From positions 11,158,501 through 11,222,500 of the forward strand of contig JAYKKT010000074.1 in NCBI GenBank assembly GCA_036023115.1: a DNA stretch of 64,000 nt, given 5' to 3'. The notes beneath the pieces are model-generated. The model was not told the origin of the DNA, ran no database searches, and was given only the letters and a program-made list of their open reading frames with translations. This DNA comes from Brasenia schreberi. Taxonomy: Eukaryota; Streptophyta; Magnoliopsida; Nymphaeales; Cabombaceae. Positions 46,852-58,393 of the stretch are shown here, in pieces. The position numbers and the translations under genes were made by a program. The stretch's first letter is position 1, and every line of letters starts with the position of its first letter.

Positions 46852-47479
46852 AGAAAAAAAGAGACCGATCACTTTTCTGAACGACAAGAAATATGAAACT
46901 GAAATCGTACCTTATCTGCCTTCGGAACGTCATGCTCTTGTTGGTTCTTTTAGACTGGATTCACGTTTATGTGATATGAAGTTTGTTGGTATATGTCGTT
47001 GTTAGCTGAGTCCAAGTTCTAACAGAAAGAGGCTCGAAGATAAGATATGCATCATTATCTTGCAATAACATATCCTTATTGGTTAGCCGACTACAATGCC
47101 AAGTCACTCGTAAAAGCATTTGTTTCTCCACTTTTAGAAGGCACGGCTTTTCTGGAAAATGTTGGACACGCTTAATGCACCATTAATTTAATTAGATTGC
47201 TACCGTGACATTTCTTTCCACTGAAGCATTCTCTCTCCCTGCTTGTGTGCGCGTGCGCGTGTGTCCATCCAACCTTTTCTAAATAGCCAGGTTAGTCATT
47301 AGTTGGATTCAGTATGACAATCGACAAATTAAGGCAGTGCCCTTATGTGCAGTGGAATTATCATATGATCTTTTTCCTCTACTCTTTAATAAAAGCCAAC
47401 AATCTAATTGTATTATATTCTACCTTGTTATGGTATTTCCATTAAAATGCCAGTCAACCATGAAGGAAGACATTGATTT

Positions 47480-47570
47480 TTCTGTGGTACGATGGTGTGG
47501 GTGAAGCCAGATGCACGCCTGGGTCGTGAACTCATGACCTACATTCACCTTGTTGCTTTGATATACAAAA
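47480..47570 (-). mobile_element. SINE-like fragment, family 2
   Basis: Minus strand GAATGTAGGTCATGAGTTCA followed by a GGCGTGCATCTGG-type stretch matches the copy at 50425-50515. The GAGTTC core resembles a pol III B box (GGTTCGANNCC). It is short and without visible target duplications. Confidence 0.4.
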
Positions 47571-47699
47571 GTTGCTCTGTTTACTGATCTCCAAAAGTTC
47601 ACTTATAATAACTTTTAATTCTATTTATCATATGCCCCTTTTATCAGTGGTGAATTTGCAACTTGATCATTTTGAATTCAATAACTGTTCTTTTGGTTA

Positions 47700-47805
47700 C
47701 AAGGGGAGGCTGAAACCTAGCACACACATACACATGCATCCAATGGGAGTTGAACTCCACATCAGCAGCAACGGTGCTAGCTCTTGGTGCAATTCAACAA
47801 CTATT
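47700..47805 (-). mobile_element. tRNA-derived SINE, family 1
   Basis: On the minus strand: an A-box-like AGAGCTAGCACCG, CTGCTGATG, a B box GGAGTTCAACTCCC, then CATGTGTATGTGTGTGCTAG and TCAGCCTC. These parts match, in order, the well-defined copy at 51403-51542. Confidence 0.6.
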
Positions 47806-47829
47806 TGGGAACCAACTTCTTGAGCTTAC

Positions 47830-49620
47830 AGGATTGCACCTTGTCAGTCAAAACAAGGGAGACCATGAAGTTGCTGGAATGGGAGAGGGAAAAAGGAGCA
47901 ACATGAGAATTATTTAAGATGGATGGTGGTTTACAACGTATTGAGAGATGACTGATTTTCTCTCTATATTTTATATATATAAGAGAAATATTTAAAGATT
48001 TTATAAAAGGCGAGCTTGGCTAATTTTCTTCTTAGTGAGAGTGAGATGATAAGTTCAAAGAATAAAAGACTTCTTTCGTCCCTGACATTGTACCTCAAGA
48101 TGGTACATATTTGGTCACCATGTTTGCCTTTCTTTTTCATTTACAAGACTTGCAAGTTGGTTGTGTTGCCAAGGGAGCTTTAGGTTTCAGTTGGTTGGAA
48201 TCATTGTAGTCTCTCTCTCTCTCTCTCTCTCTCTCTGTCCATACACACACATATATGTTTGTAATGTCAAACTCATGCTTTCAACTTGTGAGTCAATACG
48301 GTGAACTAAGTAGTTAATCGTAGTTTGATATGGCTGGTTTGAAACCGGTCTAGCATAAAAACCGGCAGTTTGGCCTCCTGGTTCTTGCCCCACTTGCGTC
48401 TCTGCCGGTTTGGCCTCCCGGTTTCTGACCCACTTGCATTCAGCTGGTTTGGCCTCTCGATTCCCAACCCCTCTCTCTTCTCTCACAACCTCACAATAGA
48501 AGTTGACATCCTCATGATGATTGTTATTTATATATATTATAATTTTTAATTTTTAAATTATTTATTAGTTCGAGCGATTCCGGATTTAAACCGAAACCAT
48601 CGGTTTGATTACGGTTCAAGATTTTAGAACTTGAACCAGACATGTTTAATTGTAAGGGGACTACCTTTTTATTCTTTAATTACAATAAGCAGACCCCTAC
48701 CAGATGTGCACGTCGTAGGTATTAAACTCATAATCATTCATTTCAAGGTTCTATTGAGTCAATAAACATTTTATTGGCCCTAAAGTTATTGGCGCCGCAC
48801 ACTCTGGTTCATGTCTTCTTCTCCCAGGGGAGGAATGTCTGGGCTGCGGGTTTTGTTTGAGAAGTTGTGCCCGCCGACCTCTGAGCTGTGTAGGACGTGA
48901 CATAGCTGGCAATGCAAACACCCCTTAAGTATCTCTGATATTTCAACTTGTCGCAAATGTTGTGGAACCTTCATAACTTTATTGCAGCACTATTATAGAA
49001 GAAAATATGTTCACTGCTCTCAATGGTTTGTAGCTACTACAGTATGTGCATATCTGCAATCTTCTGAGTTCGATCACAACAAAGAATCCATGTAGCCGAG
49101 TCAGTGCGGCAAAATACTTATGTTTTGGTTTTGGCATGGAATGGAGGTCCTCTGCTGATGGAGCCTCACCAAGAGTTGCTTCAAGTTGTTCAGCCCTTGT
49201 TTCCCATAACAAGGTCTTGAGTTCAGATCTGGCTGATGGAGATAACAGGTGCTGGGAGAGCTTTGCAACCAAAGTCGGTGACCTGGCTTCAACCAGATTA
49301 GGTGGGTTCTTGTGGGCATATGGATACCCGTTGGTTTAGACCCAAGAGCATAAAAGTCATTGATCTTGCCGTGAGATTCTTCTTAAGACTTTTCTCATAC
49401 TGAGGTTTGTGAGATTGCCTCCAGTGTATTACATAAACAAGTTGGATACATCCCAATATAAAATCTGTATGATTTTACAGCACGAGATTTCCTCATGAGG
49501 ACTTATTAGCTAATTAGGTATATGTGCAATTATATATAATTGCTTTCTCTTTTAGTCCAATTAAGATTTTATCTAATGAATTATGTATGCATCAGCATGC
49601 CACTTATATTGAAAGGTATC
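47830..49620. other. Intergenic DNA, no recognised gene; CT microsatellite
   Basis: Holds a (CT)n run at about 48211-48236 followed by ACACACACATATAT, and a local repeat of GGTTTGGCCTCCCGGTT type (48367-48470, three units of about 45 bp). A scrap of LINE 3' end (AAAGAATCCATGTAGCCGA) lies at 49081-49100. No supported gene. Confidence 0.45.
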
Positions 49621-49632
49621 TATCAAAATGTA

Positions 49633-49850
49633 GCGATAAGACCCGAGACGTTCTCTGGTATCAATTATTGGGCAATCATGTATCAACATGTCCAAAAGAT
49701 GCCTATAAAAAAGTGAAATTGTTAAGGTAAATGTGTAGCCATACAAGAAGAAACTCAATCAGTATTGCGACTATTAAAGAATTAGTTTATGTGATGGAAA
49801 AGAAAAGAAAATATAAAAAAGTAGCGATAAGACCTGAGACGTTCTCTATG
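49633..49850. repeat. Direct repeat of 28 bp
   Basis: GTAGCGATAAGACC(C/T)GAGA followed by CGTTCTCT occurs at about 49633 and 49822, about 190 bp apart, with one mismatch, next to the plastid insertion. Confidence 0.7.
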
Positions 49851-49984
49851 TCAATTCGTACGAAGCTTTTGTGTGGTGGTGTGATAAAATAGATGTTGTC
49901 ACTTTGAGAACAAACAGATGAAGACTCACTATTTTAGATCTCAGTGCTAATAGTATCTCTTAATTCTTTCTAGGAAGCAAAAAA

Positions 49985-50223
49985 GGAGAAAAATAATACC
50001 TATAGTATAAAAGGACTAATCGGTTATTTCTTTCATGGCCCCAAGTATGCCAATATTAGCACCGATGGTGCGTAAATGTAACTCGCCGTTCAAACAATTA
50101 TTCAGAGTTCCTAGAGCTCCTTGTAAGGCTTGTTGGAAAACTCGTTGTTGGACCTGATTAATCGCTCTTTGTTGTTCGAAATTAATAGTTTCGTTTTTGT
50201 AATTTTCTAATTGTTCCAAATTC
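49985..50223 (-). pseudogene. atpF: Plastid atpF 3' end inserted in the nucleus (NUPT)
   Basis: The minus strand encodes the C-terminus of chloroplast ATP synthase CF0 subunit [53 protein letters not shown] and stop. About 25-35 bp of the plastid spacer towards atpA follows. The match starts abruptly near 50223 with no plastid sequence upstream, so it is a ~240-bp plastid-to-nucleus transfer with no function expected. Its high conservation suggests a fairly recent event. Confidence 0.9.
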
Positions 50224-50424
50224 TAGTCCAAGCGAGTAACTTTGGACCACAGAGTGGGCACCCGCTACCGCCACGTGGGAGCGGCGAGTGCGACTTAGTG
50301 CGCGATAAGGCTTTGGTTTAGGTTTATTATGAATTATACTAATCTACTTAAATGAATTCAGGTTGACGGGGCATAACTATATGTAGGGCCGCTATACAAC
50401 TCTATTTTAACACCCTTAAATTAC

Positions 50425-50515
50425 TGAACTTGAAGTAGGTATGCACACTTAGGCAATCGAACTCACGACCTACATCTTGTGCGTCCAGCGCCCTACCAGG
50501 TGAGGTGACGACCTC
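50425..50515 (-). mobile_element. SINE-like element, family 2
   Basis: Minus strand CACCTGGTAGGGCGCTGGAC (A-box-like, tRNA D-arm style), GATGTAGGTC, then GTGAGTTCGATTGCC (B-box-like) and AAGTGTGCATACC. It shares the second half with 47480-47570. Confidence 0.5.
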
Positions 50516-50731
50516 AGTACGACAAATGAGATGAAGTGACTGAATAATGGCGATATGACTCTTAAATATATGCGGGGATGTATAGATTACTAACGGATGG
50601 ATCCTCACATCATGTGGCCACATGACAGTCGAGTCTTCCAAACATTATAATACTTTGCACAGGAGGAGGATAGCAACGACTTCGCCCCTGTCGTGATCTC
50701 GATGCTAACAAGGATTATAGAGGGGAACTAT

Positions 50732-50843
<112 letters not shown>

Positions 50844-51402
50844 ATGTATGTACACATGTATCTCACCTACTTTTGTCGTGTTCATTCCTTCTTTTTTTAG
50901 TAGCATGAATATAATTTAAAAAAATTTAAAGATTTTTTTATGTTATTATACTCATAGTTCCAAGAAGCGAAGCTTGAGTGAGCAATGGTGGACAAGCTCC
51001 TATTTATCTTTATTTATTATATATATACATATATATCGAGATCATTAGCTTACCATAGAAAGGACCATGCACCACTATGATGTAGAACCCACTTAAAAGA
51101 TATGCTTTTAGAATGCCAAAAAAAATACGCACTGTGAAAGTAATGTTTTGCTTAATGTCCCAATCCACTTCAATATGCTCAACACGTGGTAGTCGAGCAT
51201 TGTCTTTAGAGGGAACCCTTCGTCAATGCAGTAGACTACAAGGTCAAGGGGCAAGAAAATGAGAGAAGCAGGTTGCTCATGAGACGATTCATTAATCCCA
51301 ACTATTGTATGAACTTTGAAGGAAATGAAATATATTAACTGCATCTTTTGCAGTTTTGGGATTATGTTTGTATTTTTTTCATTCAACAAAGATAAAAGCT
51401 TC

Positions 51403-51542
51403 GGTGCACCCAAAGCGGTAGTTCAACGGCAGGGGCCGCTAATGTTGTTCCTGCTGATGGGGAGTTCGACTCCCAAAAGGTTTACATGTATGTATATGTT
51501 AGGCTTTGGCCTCTTCTTCTAGCGAAAAAAAGAAGAAGATAC
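51403..51542 (+). mobile_element. tRNA-derived SINE, family 1, with target-site duplications
   Basis: 140 bp flanked by a 13-bp duplication, AGATAAAAGCTTC (51390-51402) and AGATAAAAACTTC (51543-51555), one mismatch. Inside are an A box GGTAGTTCAACGGC (51417-51430), a B box GGAGTTCGACTCC (51461-51473), a family-specific part (CATGTATGTATATGTTAGGC) and a purine-rich tail, GAAAAAAAGAAGAAG. This is the layout of a pol III-transcribed SINE. Confidence 0.8.
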
Positions 51543-51555
51543 AGATAAAAACTTC

Positions 51556-53107
51556 AATGATTCAAGAAAGAAGGAGGTATAAAGGAAGCTCAGTAGAACA
51601 ACATATAATAAGAGATAGGATTCCTCCTACGTAAAATACCGTATTATCAAATAAAAAAGACAAAACAAATAAGTCACCGACACTACGATTACTGTCATCC
51701 TTGGAAAGCACTGCCATAACTTTATATTGAGCAATATAAAAGGCAATGGGATATCAACCATCAGTCTTCAGCGAGCGCATAAACCTTACAAAAATTTAAA
51801 AGAAAAACCCTAAGGGCACAAGGAACTTTAAAGAAATGGAATAAAGATCTGTTAAAAGATTACCATCTTGATTCATAGCAGGTTATTCACAACAGTTTCA
51901 TTAGTGGATTTCTTGATCATCTTTTTGATAAATGTCGTCGTAGCAGCCCACCCTTTAGTTTTTTTTTCTTCAAAAAGAGAAAAGGTTCGAAATTCTTTTA
52001 GTTCAATTGTTTGTCTTTCTTCCATTCACGTTAAGGCTTAAAGCTGTACAAGAGAGACTTAATGAACTTAAAAGTTTGGTTATAAGGGCTAACGCAGTTG
52101 CCTTACTGCCACCCTTGAGCGGGTACCTTAACTTGGTGTGTTCTCCCAAATTTGGCTCGCAACCATTCACCAAAGACAATGAGACATGGTCATTCCTCTT
52201 CTCGTAAATATGTAAACTCGTGTAAACCTTTTATAGACTTGTCGATTCTTCAATGGTAACAGTACATCATTGGTTAAATATTAATAGGAGAAATGTGGCA
52301 ATATATTGATCTGAACACCAGCTAGAATGTACACAAGCAAACATAGCTAGAACACAAGTCAAACAACACAAACGAGCTTAAATTCACTTAAGATGCTCAC
52401 CTTCAGCTTGTTATTAGATAGCGGGAAGCTCGTGAACATGCTTGAACATAGATTGTTCCAAAAACACGAGCTAAATCGAGTAAGAAGCGAGCCGAACATG
52501 TACAGCTCATTGATCGGCTCGTTTACCAGCGCTGTAATTCACCGGGAAAATAAGTGGCGATAGAGAAGATGGTGGAAGCCGTAAAGGGTGTATGAAATCC
52601 AATGTGAAATTTCTTAAAATAACCAATGTTTTATAAGTTTCTTATTTTACAAAATTTGACGTCAGGAATAAGTTGTGCAAAGTGACCAAATATAGGAGGG
52701 TCACCCACTCCTCGTTGGCTCCCTCTTTAACACATTCTCCGAGGAATTCAGAGCGAAGTTTGGCGGATTTTAATTTTAGTTGAATGTAAAGAGTCCCAAC
52801 GAACCCCATTTCCATCTATAACTTTTCATTCGGTCTATTTTCTTCTGTTCTTGTTCTTCCAAAATACAGAAACAAAAATTTTGCCTCTTTTCCTGCCTTC
52901 TCTTTTGGTTGGTGGCTTTTGGTTTTCTGTATAATTATTGGTGCAAGCTTTGGTGCAAAAGGAAGGAACAAGACTGTTTCTTGGTTTATGGGGACTATTG
53001 AATGTTTGAACAAATTTTTCCACAATATTGTTTGAAAGAATTAGTAGGTAGCTCTTCTCCCTGATAGAAATTTGAGTCTCTTATTGGGAATCGAGAATAA
53101 GCAACAC
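51556..53107. other. Intergenic DNA and upstream region of the GATA gene
   Basis: No element recognised. The last 350 bp, T-rich with CT-rich stretches (about 52830-52930), are the likely promoter and 5' leader of the GATA gene. No TATA box can be assigned with confidence. Confidence 0.4.
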
Positions 53108-56100
53108 ATGGTTAAGCAGGGGCCTTGCTACCATTGTGGTGTTACGCGTGAGTCTCTCTCTCTCTCGTTCATATTGAATAAATTTTCTATTGGTGTATTA
53201 TCATTAATTGTCCAAAAAAAAGTAGTGGCATTTCTTGTTTTTGTGATGAAGCGAATATCTTTTCGAGCAAAAGGAGACTACTAATCGATTTTAAAACGCT
53301 CAACAAATTCATAGAACATGCTAACAGGTTGAAAGCTCTGCACTGGAATGGATTCATTTCCAGTTTTCAGATGCAATTGGTTTTTATTGTTTTCCGTGTT
53401 TGTAATACTTGCTTTTCTTGATTCGGCTGGTTCACTTAATTAGTGTTTAAATTTGAATTCGTAATGGGATTTTGTCAGTTTTGCGGCCTTCCTGTTGAAT
53501 TTGCTTTCTGTTTGTATACTGGTGATGCATGTGGAATGGACTTTAGTCAACTTATGGGGTTTGATATTAGAATATAAATTTCGGTCTTAATGTTAGTTTT
53601 GAGGTTCTTCACTCTTCAGTGATTGAACTGCTATTGATTGGACTTCTTGTTGACATATTTGTGGACTCTTTGCTAAACAATCTGCGTTGCACTTGGCAGG
53701 GATAGCGAGACATTCCCTTCTAGTATTGATTGAGTGGAGATATGGTTTGTTTTGGAGATATGGTCTCGTTATAAATGCTGAATCTTTTTTATTTCCTACA
53801 CTTGTCTGTTATCTCAAGGGATAGCAAGATACTTTGTTCTCATAACGAGATCAGTTACTCCATTACGGAAGAGAATATCTGATAATTTAGCTTCTTTGGA
53901 TGGTACACCTGAATGACCCTAGAGTAGGTTATAAATATTTGCTGAGACTATGGCGCAGTCTTATAATTTTGGTTATCCGTTCCTGTGAAGTGTGGAATTC
54001 TATTCAATGTTGTGCAGATTGTGTAGTCTTATTATCATCAAAGTAATGCACATGGAAACTGATTGCGTATAAATTTACTTCCTGTTGTATGTACCATATT
54101 GAGTTCTTCTCAAGGTTAGAGCCTGAAATTATTTATCTTGACGAAGCTCACTGTTGTTCTAGTTTTAGTTGTATCAAACACGGAAGTTGTTGGGCCATGG
54201 CTTTGATAATATGATTGTATGTTTTACTTTATAATGTGCACTCTGTTTTTAGCCACCTGTTGTGCTCTATTTCTAGTTAAAAATTATGCTAACATTTTTC
54301 TTTTAATTCCATTCTTGTTATCTATGGTAGTATTTTAAACTACATGCAAGCCAGGGTCGACATTTGTATATTCTAAAACTTATTCAGTTGAGCAGATACG
54401 CCTCTTTGGAGAAATGGGCCACCAAACAAGCCTGTTCTGTGCAATGCATGTGGTTCCAGATGGAGAACAAAGGGTTCACTTACAAACTATATTCCATTGC
54501 ATTCTCGTGCTGAGCCTGCTGTTTCACTGCATTTTAAAACTTCTAGGGTGAGCGACATTCCTGATAAGATCAAAGAGCAGAAATTGCAAAAACGTAAATT
54601 GGATGAAGTTAGCCAAGAAAGTGAAAATGAAAGTAGTGCTTATGACCCAGAAAACGAGAGATTATTGGAAGAAGAGTCATGCAACTGGTCTAGTTCTGGA
54701 TCTGCTGAATCATATACTGAGAGTTCTGCTCAATTTTGTAGCACAGATGCAAGTGATTTCACAGGTCTTCTTTTGCATATGATTTTCTCCTACTTTATTT
54801 TGATATCTTTTTAACCCCACAAACATTCATTATCCTGTGCTTGGATCCTACAATGACAACAACAACTAAGCCTTTTCCCATACTAGATGGGGTCGGCTAA
54901 TTGGATTCTTTGTTTCCATAGAGCCCTATCATGTGCCATGTTAGCAGTTAACTCAAAATAAGCTAGATCATTCTTTATTGTTTTATATTCATGCCCTTGA
55001 TAAAGTATCACCGGTGTGACAAATCAAAAACCAATGTTGTTAGTTCATGAACATGCCCAGAGGTTTTACTATCACATTCTTTTGTTGTATTTCATGAAAC
55101 ATGTAAATAAAGGTGGTTATATTTCTTTGCAGATGTTTCCCTGCAAGCAGGTTATGATTGCTTTCACAAGCCGATTAAGTTTCCACCTTTGCTTTTCTCT
55201 TTTATGCTCTTTCAGGAGTTTAGCAACCACATATGTAGAGATGCAGATGCAGATGCAGATGAATATATCATAGTAATTGGTTCATGAGCGCAAAAGGATG
55301 CAGATCTCATTTTGTGGTCTGCCTTAACCTTAACCTAAGTCTTCTGTCCACTAGGTGGGTTGGCAAGATAATGCAACAATAGGAGGAGGTCACATGTCCA
55401 AGTACTGTTCTCACTTAAGCATTCTTAGCTTTTGAGTCTAATAGGATCCAATTCATTCCAGATGAAAAAAATAACTGGTAAAAGAACCAATAAAGTTCTG
55501 TGCTGGCCTTGTGCTTATTGCAACACCTCAGTTATGTGCTCTTGATAGTTCATACCATATATATGAGGGTGACCCCAACATAGAGAAGTTCAAATCCCAA
55601 TTCATGGTCTGATACTTTAATTTTGTTTTGGTAAAGAAATTGACTAATATAATTTGAGATACCTGCCATATCATATATGTGCCAGTGATGAGGTTTTGTT
55701 GTTCTTATTCCTTCATCCTCTTCCTTTATTAGATAATATAGAACAATTAACTTATCACCACAGCTGTGAAATGCTTATTTATTCAGTTGTTTCCAATTTC
55801 ATCATGATGGTGACCTTTAAAATGTATGGCGATCTGCATCTTGCAAACTGTAAGTTGTCAAGTGCATTATTGGGGTACCATGCAGCCTGATAAAATGTGA
55901 ATAAATATTTTAAATGGATCTCTGTGTACCTGTATATTAATTTTTGCACATCCCTTTCAGATGCAGTATCCATATTCATTTTCTCTCATACCCAGTTGTA
56001 GCATTTGTAAATATTGGACAAAAAATCAATATTGTTAATCTTGATTCTTCTGTGGCTTGACAAGGCCAAGAACCATGTCCTGGGTCAGGCAGTTTAGATG

Positions 56101-56918
56101 AGGTACCTGTGTGTTTATTCAAGCTGATTTTGAGAAGTATATACCATATACACGTATATGCTTGTCATACAGGGAGACTGCTAGATAACACGATTGGTAA
56201 ATGGGATAGCCATGTATACGTAAGTTACAAATTTTTTGGTACTCTGTTTTTCTTTTGGAGCTACAGAATCTTTCTCTCTCTCCACAGAAAGGCCCTTGAA
56301 TGGCAATTTCAATTTAAAATCGGGGCAAAAATCATAAAAAAAACAATTTATTTAACATAATTGATCAAAATTTTCTTTTTGTGTTTAGGTTCATCACGGG
56401 GCATTGTCTGGGACAAAATTGTTCCATCAAGAAAGCGCATATGCATCAATCACCCAAAGCCAAAGGCTTCTCCTGTTGAAAAATTGACAAAAGATCTATA
56501 CTGCATATTACAAGAGCAAGAGTTATCCTATCCGTATGGCTCCTCAGAGGAAGATCTTATTTTTGAAAGTGAAAAACCTATGGTTTCTGTTGAGATTGGC
56601 CACGGTGGTTTTCTTATCAAGCATTCGCAGTTGACAACTCAAGAAGATGAGTCTGAAGCCAGTTCACTTGTGATACAAAATAAAGGATTCACCATTGGTG
56701 AATCTTATTCAGCATCCTTATCCCTTCCTGTGCATACCACACTAAGTGAAGGAATGGATTCAGATGAGGTTAGCAAGGAGAAAGTGAATCATTCCATGTA
56801 CCAAGGACAATGCAATGATGTGGAAAGGTGCTTTTCTGACGAAGTTTTGCATGTTATAATTGATATTGTGTCAGAGTTATATCAATGTCCTTATTCATCA
56901 TTTGTTATGTCACTTCAG
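53108..56918 (+). CDS. GATA26: GATA26/27-like zinc-finger transcription factor (N-terminal three exons)
   Basis: Nuclear DNA-binding regulator of the plant GATA group that combines an N-terminal zinc finger with a long C-terminal region. Exons read: 53108-53147, 54396-54764, 56389 to about 56918 (donor CAG-GTGCAA, less certain). The finger C7-x2-C10-x18-C29-x2-C32 is split by the first intron: KQGPCYHCGVT, then TPLWRNGPPNKPVLCNACGS. After it come RWRTKGSLTNYIPLHSRAEP, a Lys-rich stretch (KIKEQKLQKRKL), a Ser/Glu-rich stretch (SSSGSAESYTESSAQF) and then family landmarks VPSRKRICI, VEKLTKDLYCILQEQ, GSSEEDLIFE, PMVSVEIGHGGFLIKH and ESEASSL. The start fits the family (M-x-KQGPCYHCGVT). The DEUBAD/ASXH-like domain expected downstream was not recognised, and the tail is broken (see 58030-58393), so function is doubtful although these exons are intact. 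Confidence 0.88.
54850..54985 (-). mobile_element. Short RTE LINE 3' end in the GATA intron
   Basis: Minus-strand copy of the last 135 bp of the family (CTAGATGGGGTCGGCTAATT, AGTTAACTCAAAATAAGCTA) starting with the (TTG)n tail complement. It is strongly 5'-truncated and close in sequence to the copy at 25605. Confidence 0.9.
54986..56388. other. GATA gene second intron, no recognised feature
   Basis: About 1.4 kb after the LINE scrap. Includes a short (GCAGAT)n run at about 55243-55260. Nothing else recognised. Confidence 0.5.
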
Positions 56919-58029
56919 GTGCAATTATGATGTCCTAATAGTTTTTGCAGTTCCATTCTTGAGGGAATACATTGTATTGTCATGTGAATGCATTTAAGAC
57001 TTTATGGATTGACTTAGCTTCATTCTTTTACAGGGATAGTGTCTTGTGATGAACTTCACATTTAGCAAAGTAGTTTGTTGCAACTGCAATTTATAGATTT
57101 GAAGGTATCGTATCTGTATTCATTTATGACTACATAGTTACACATCACTGTATTTGTTGGATATATATGATCCAATGATTTCGTGCAAAGGTTCAATATT
57201 TTCATGGGTTATTTTCTCAACAAATCATCCCAACTCACTTTGGAGATGCCCTTGGTGGAGAAGGATTTTAATAGTTATGAAAAACTCATGGAAGTCTGTG
57301 AATACCGTTGTTCATCTTATTAGCTTTTTTCTGGGCACTGTTTCATCCGTGTGCCTTTTAGAAAATAGTTACATTAACTGAGGATGGTGCCAGAGTCCCA
57401 ACAGTCCGATCTAAGTCACTGTCTGGAGAAAATCTTATCATAGTAGGTGGCCATCTTTGGGGAAATGAAGGAAACTCGAAAGAGGGTTCCAAGGAGGATC
57501 TCTGTAATGGCAAAAGTCAGAGAGATCCTTGTTTTGAATTTTGAATATCTGTAAACTGAAAGAGCAAAGTTTTTATTTAATGAAAAGTAGTCTCATTATC
57601 TTAATTCAGAAGTTAAAAACTTGGTGCATACTAGACAACAAAGCATTCTTGTTCAAGCTCTGAAAAGGAGATCCAGAGATGGCAGCCAATGATTCCTCGG
57701 TTGTTAAAGTTTTCGATCACTTCAAGATTTAAAATCAGGCCATATTCCATTATTTACTGTTTTCTCGTTGAGATTGAGAATCTAGAGGACCAACTATGCC
57801 ATGAAAGCATCATAGAAGAATATTTTTCTAGATGAGCATGTAATGAGTAAATTTTGAAGCATCATATTAGACATTGTTTCCTGCCCGTTACAGTGTTTTT
57901 GAGTATTTTTCCTTATATACGTTCATGCCTTTGGGCCTGGTTGATCATGGTGTGCAGCATAGATTTTCTTTTGTTTTCTCTTTGTTTCCATGCATCATAA
58001 TCTTATAAATCCATTGCCTTTCAGATCCA
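56919..58029. other. Region expected to encode the rest of the GATA protein
   Basis: No intact exon can be assembled. A stretch near 57615-57697 reads NLVHTRQQSILVQALKRRSR then DGSQ and stop, which resembles the KRPRDGQNQ-type segment after the DEUBAD domain. A possible acceptor (TTTTACAG) lies at 57027-57034. The rest shows stops in all frames. Confidence 0.4.
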
Positions 58030-58393
58030 AAATAAAAATGCAAGATCTCCAATAGATTGCAAACGTATGGAACTGTGAATCTTCCTCTGTCAAAATCTCA
58101 AGGGGATTCATCTACTACGCATCGATAAATCAACTATGAAGCAAATGGAGTTGTAGAAATGTTATGCTTCATGCAATTAACAAGAAGCCTTTTTGTTTCA
58201 ACACCCGAAAGGGGTCCAGTCATGTGTTCTCTTTTCAATTCATTGGTGACTCATCAGAACCAGATTCAATACTGGATATCCTTCAAATGTATCATTGCAA
58301 CAAGTTGAGCCTCCGGATTGCAGTTTCATGAAGCAGAAATCTTCATCTGGTTCCTTGGTAGAAGCTCATGACACACTAGGTTCTGCCATCTAG
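58030..58393 (+). pseudogene. Frameshifted C-terminal tail of the GATA26/27-like gene
   Basis: Family-like pieces appear in successive frames: TVNLPLSKSQGDSSTTHR then stop; TRSLFVSTPERGPVM (compare the SPRSLFALPPDRSSLM motif of relatives); FQFIGDSSEPDSILDI; and, after a one-base shift, SNVSLQQVEPPDCSFM ending in a Ser-rich tail and TAG at 58391-58393. At least two indels and a stop break it. It indicates that the 3' part of this gene has decayed, or less likely that the assembly has errors. Confidence 0.6.

Noticed and set aside
51403..51480. tRNA gene
   Set aside because: A and B boxes are present but no cloverleaf acceptor stem or anticodon arm can be formed; target duplications and tail fit a SINE.
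54497..54814. Open frame that looks like a separate 105-residue protein
   Set aside because: It is the in-frame continuation of GATA exon 2, which begins at 54396; the last residues after 54764 are intron.
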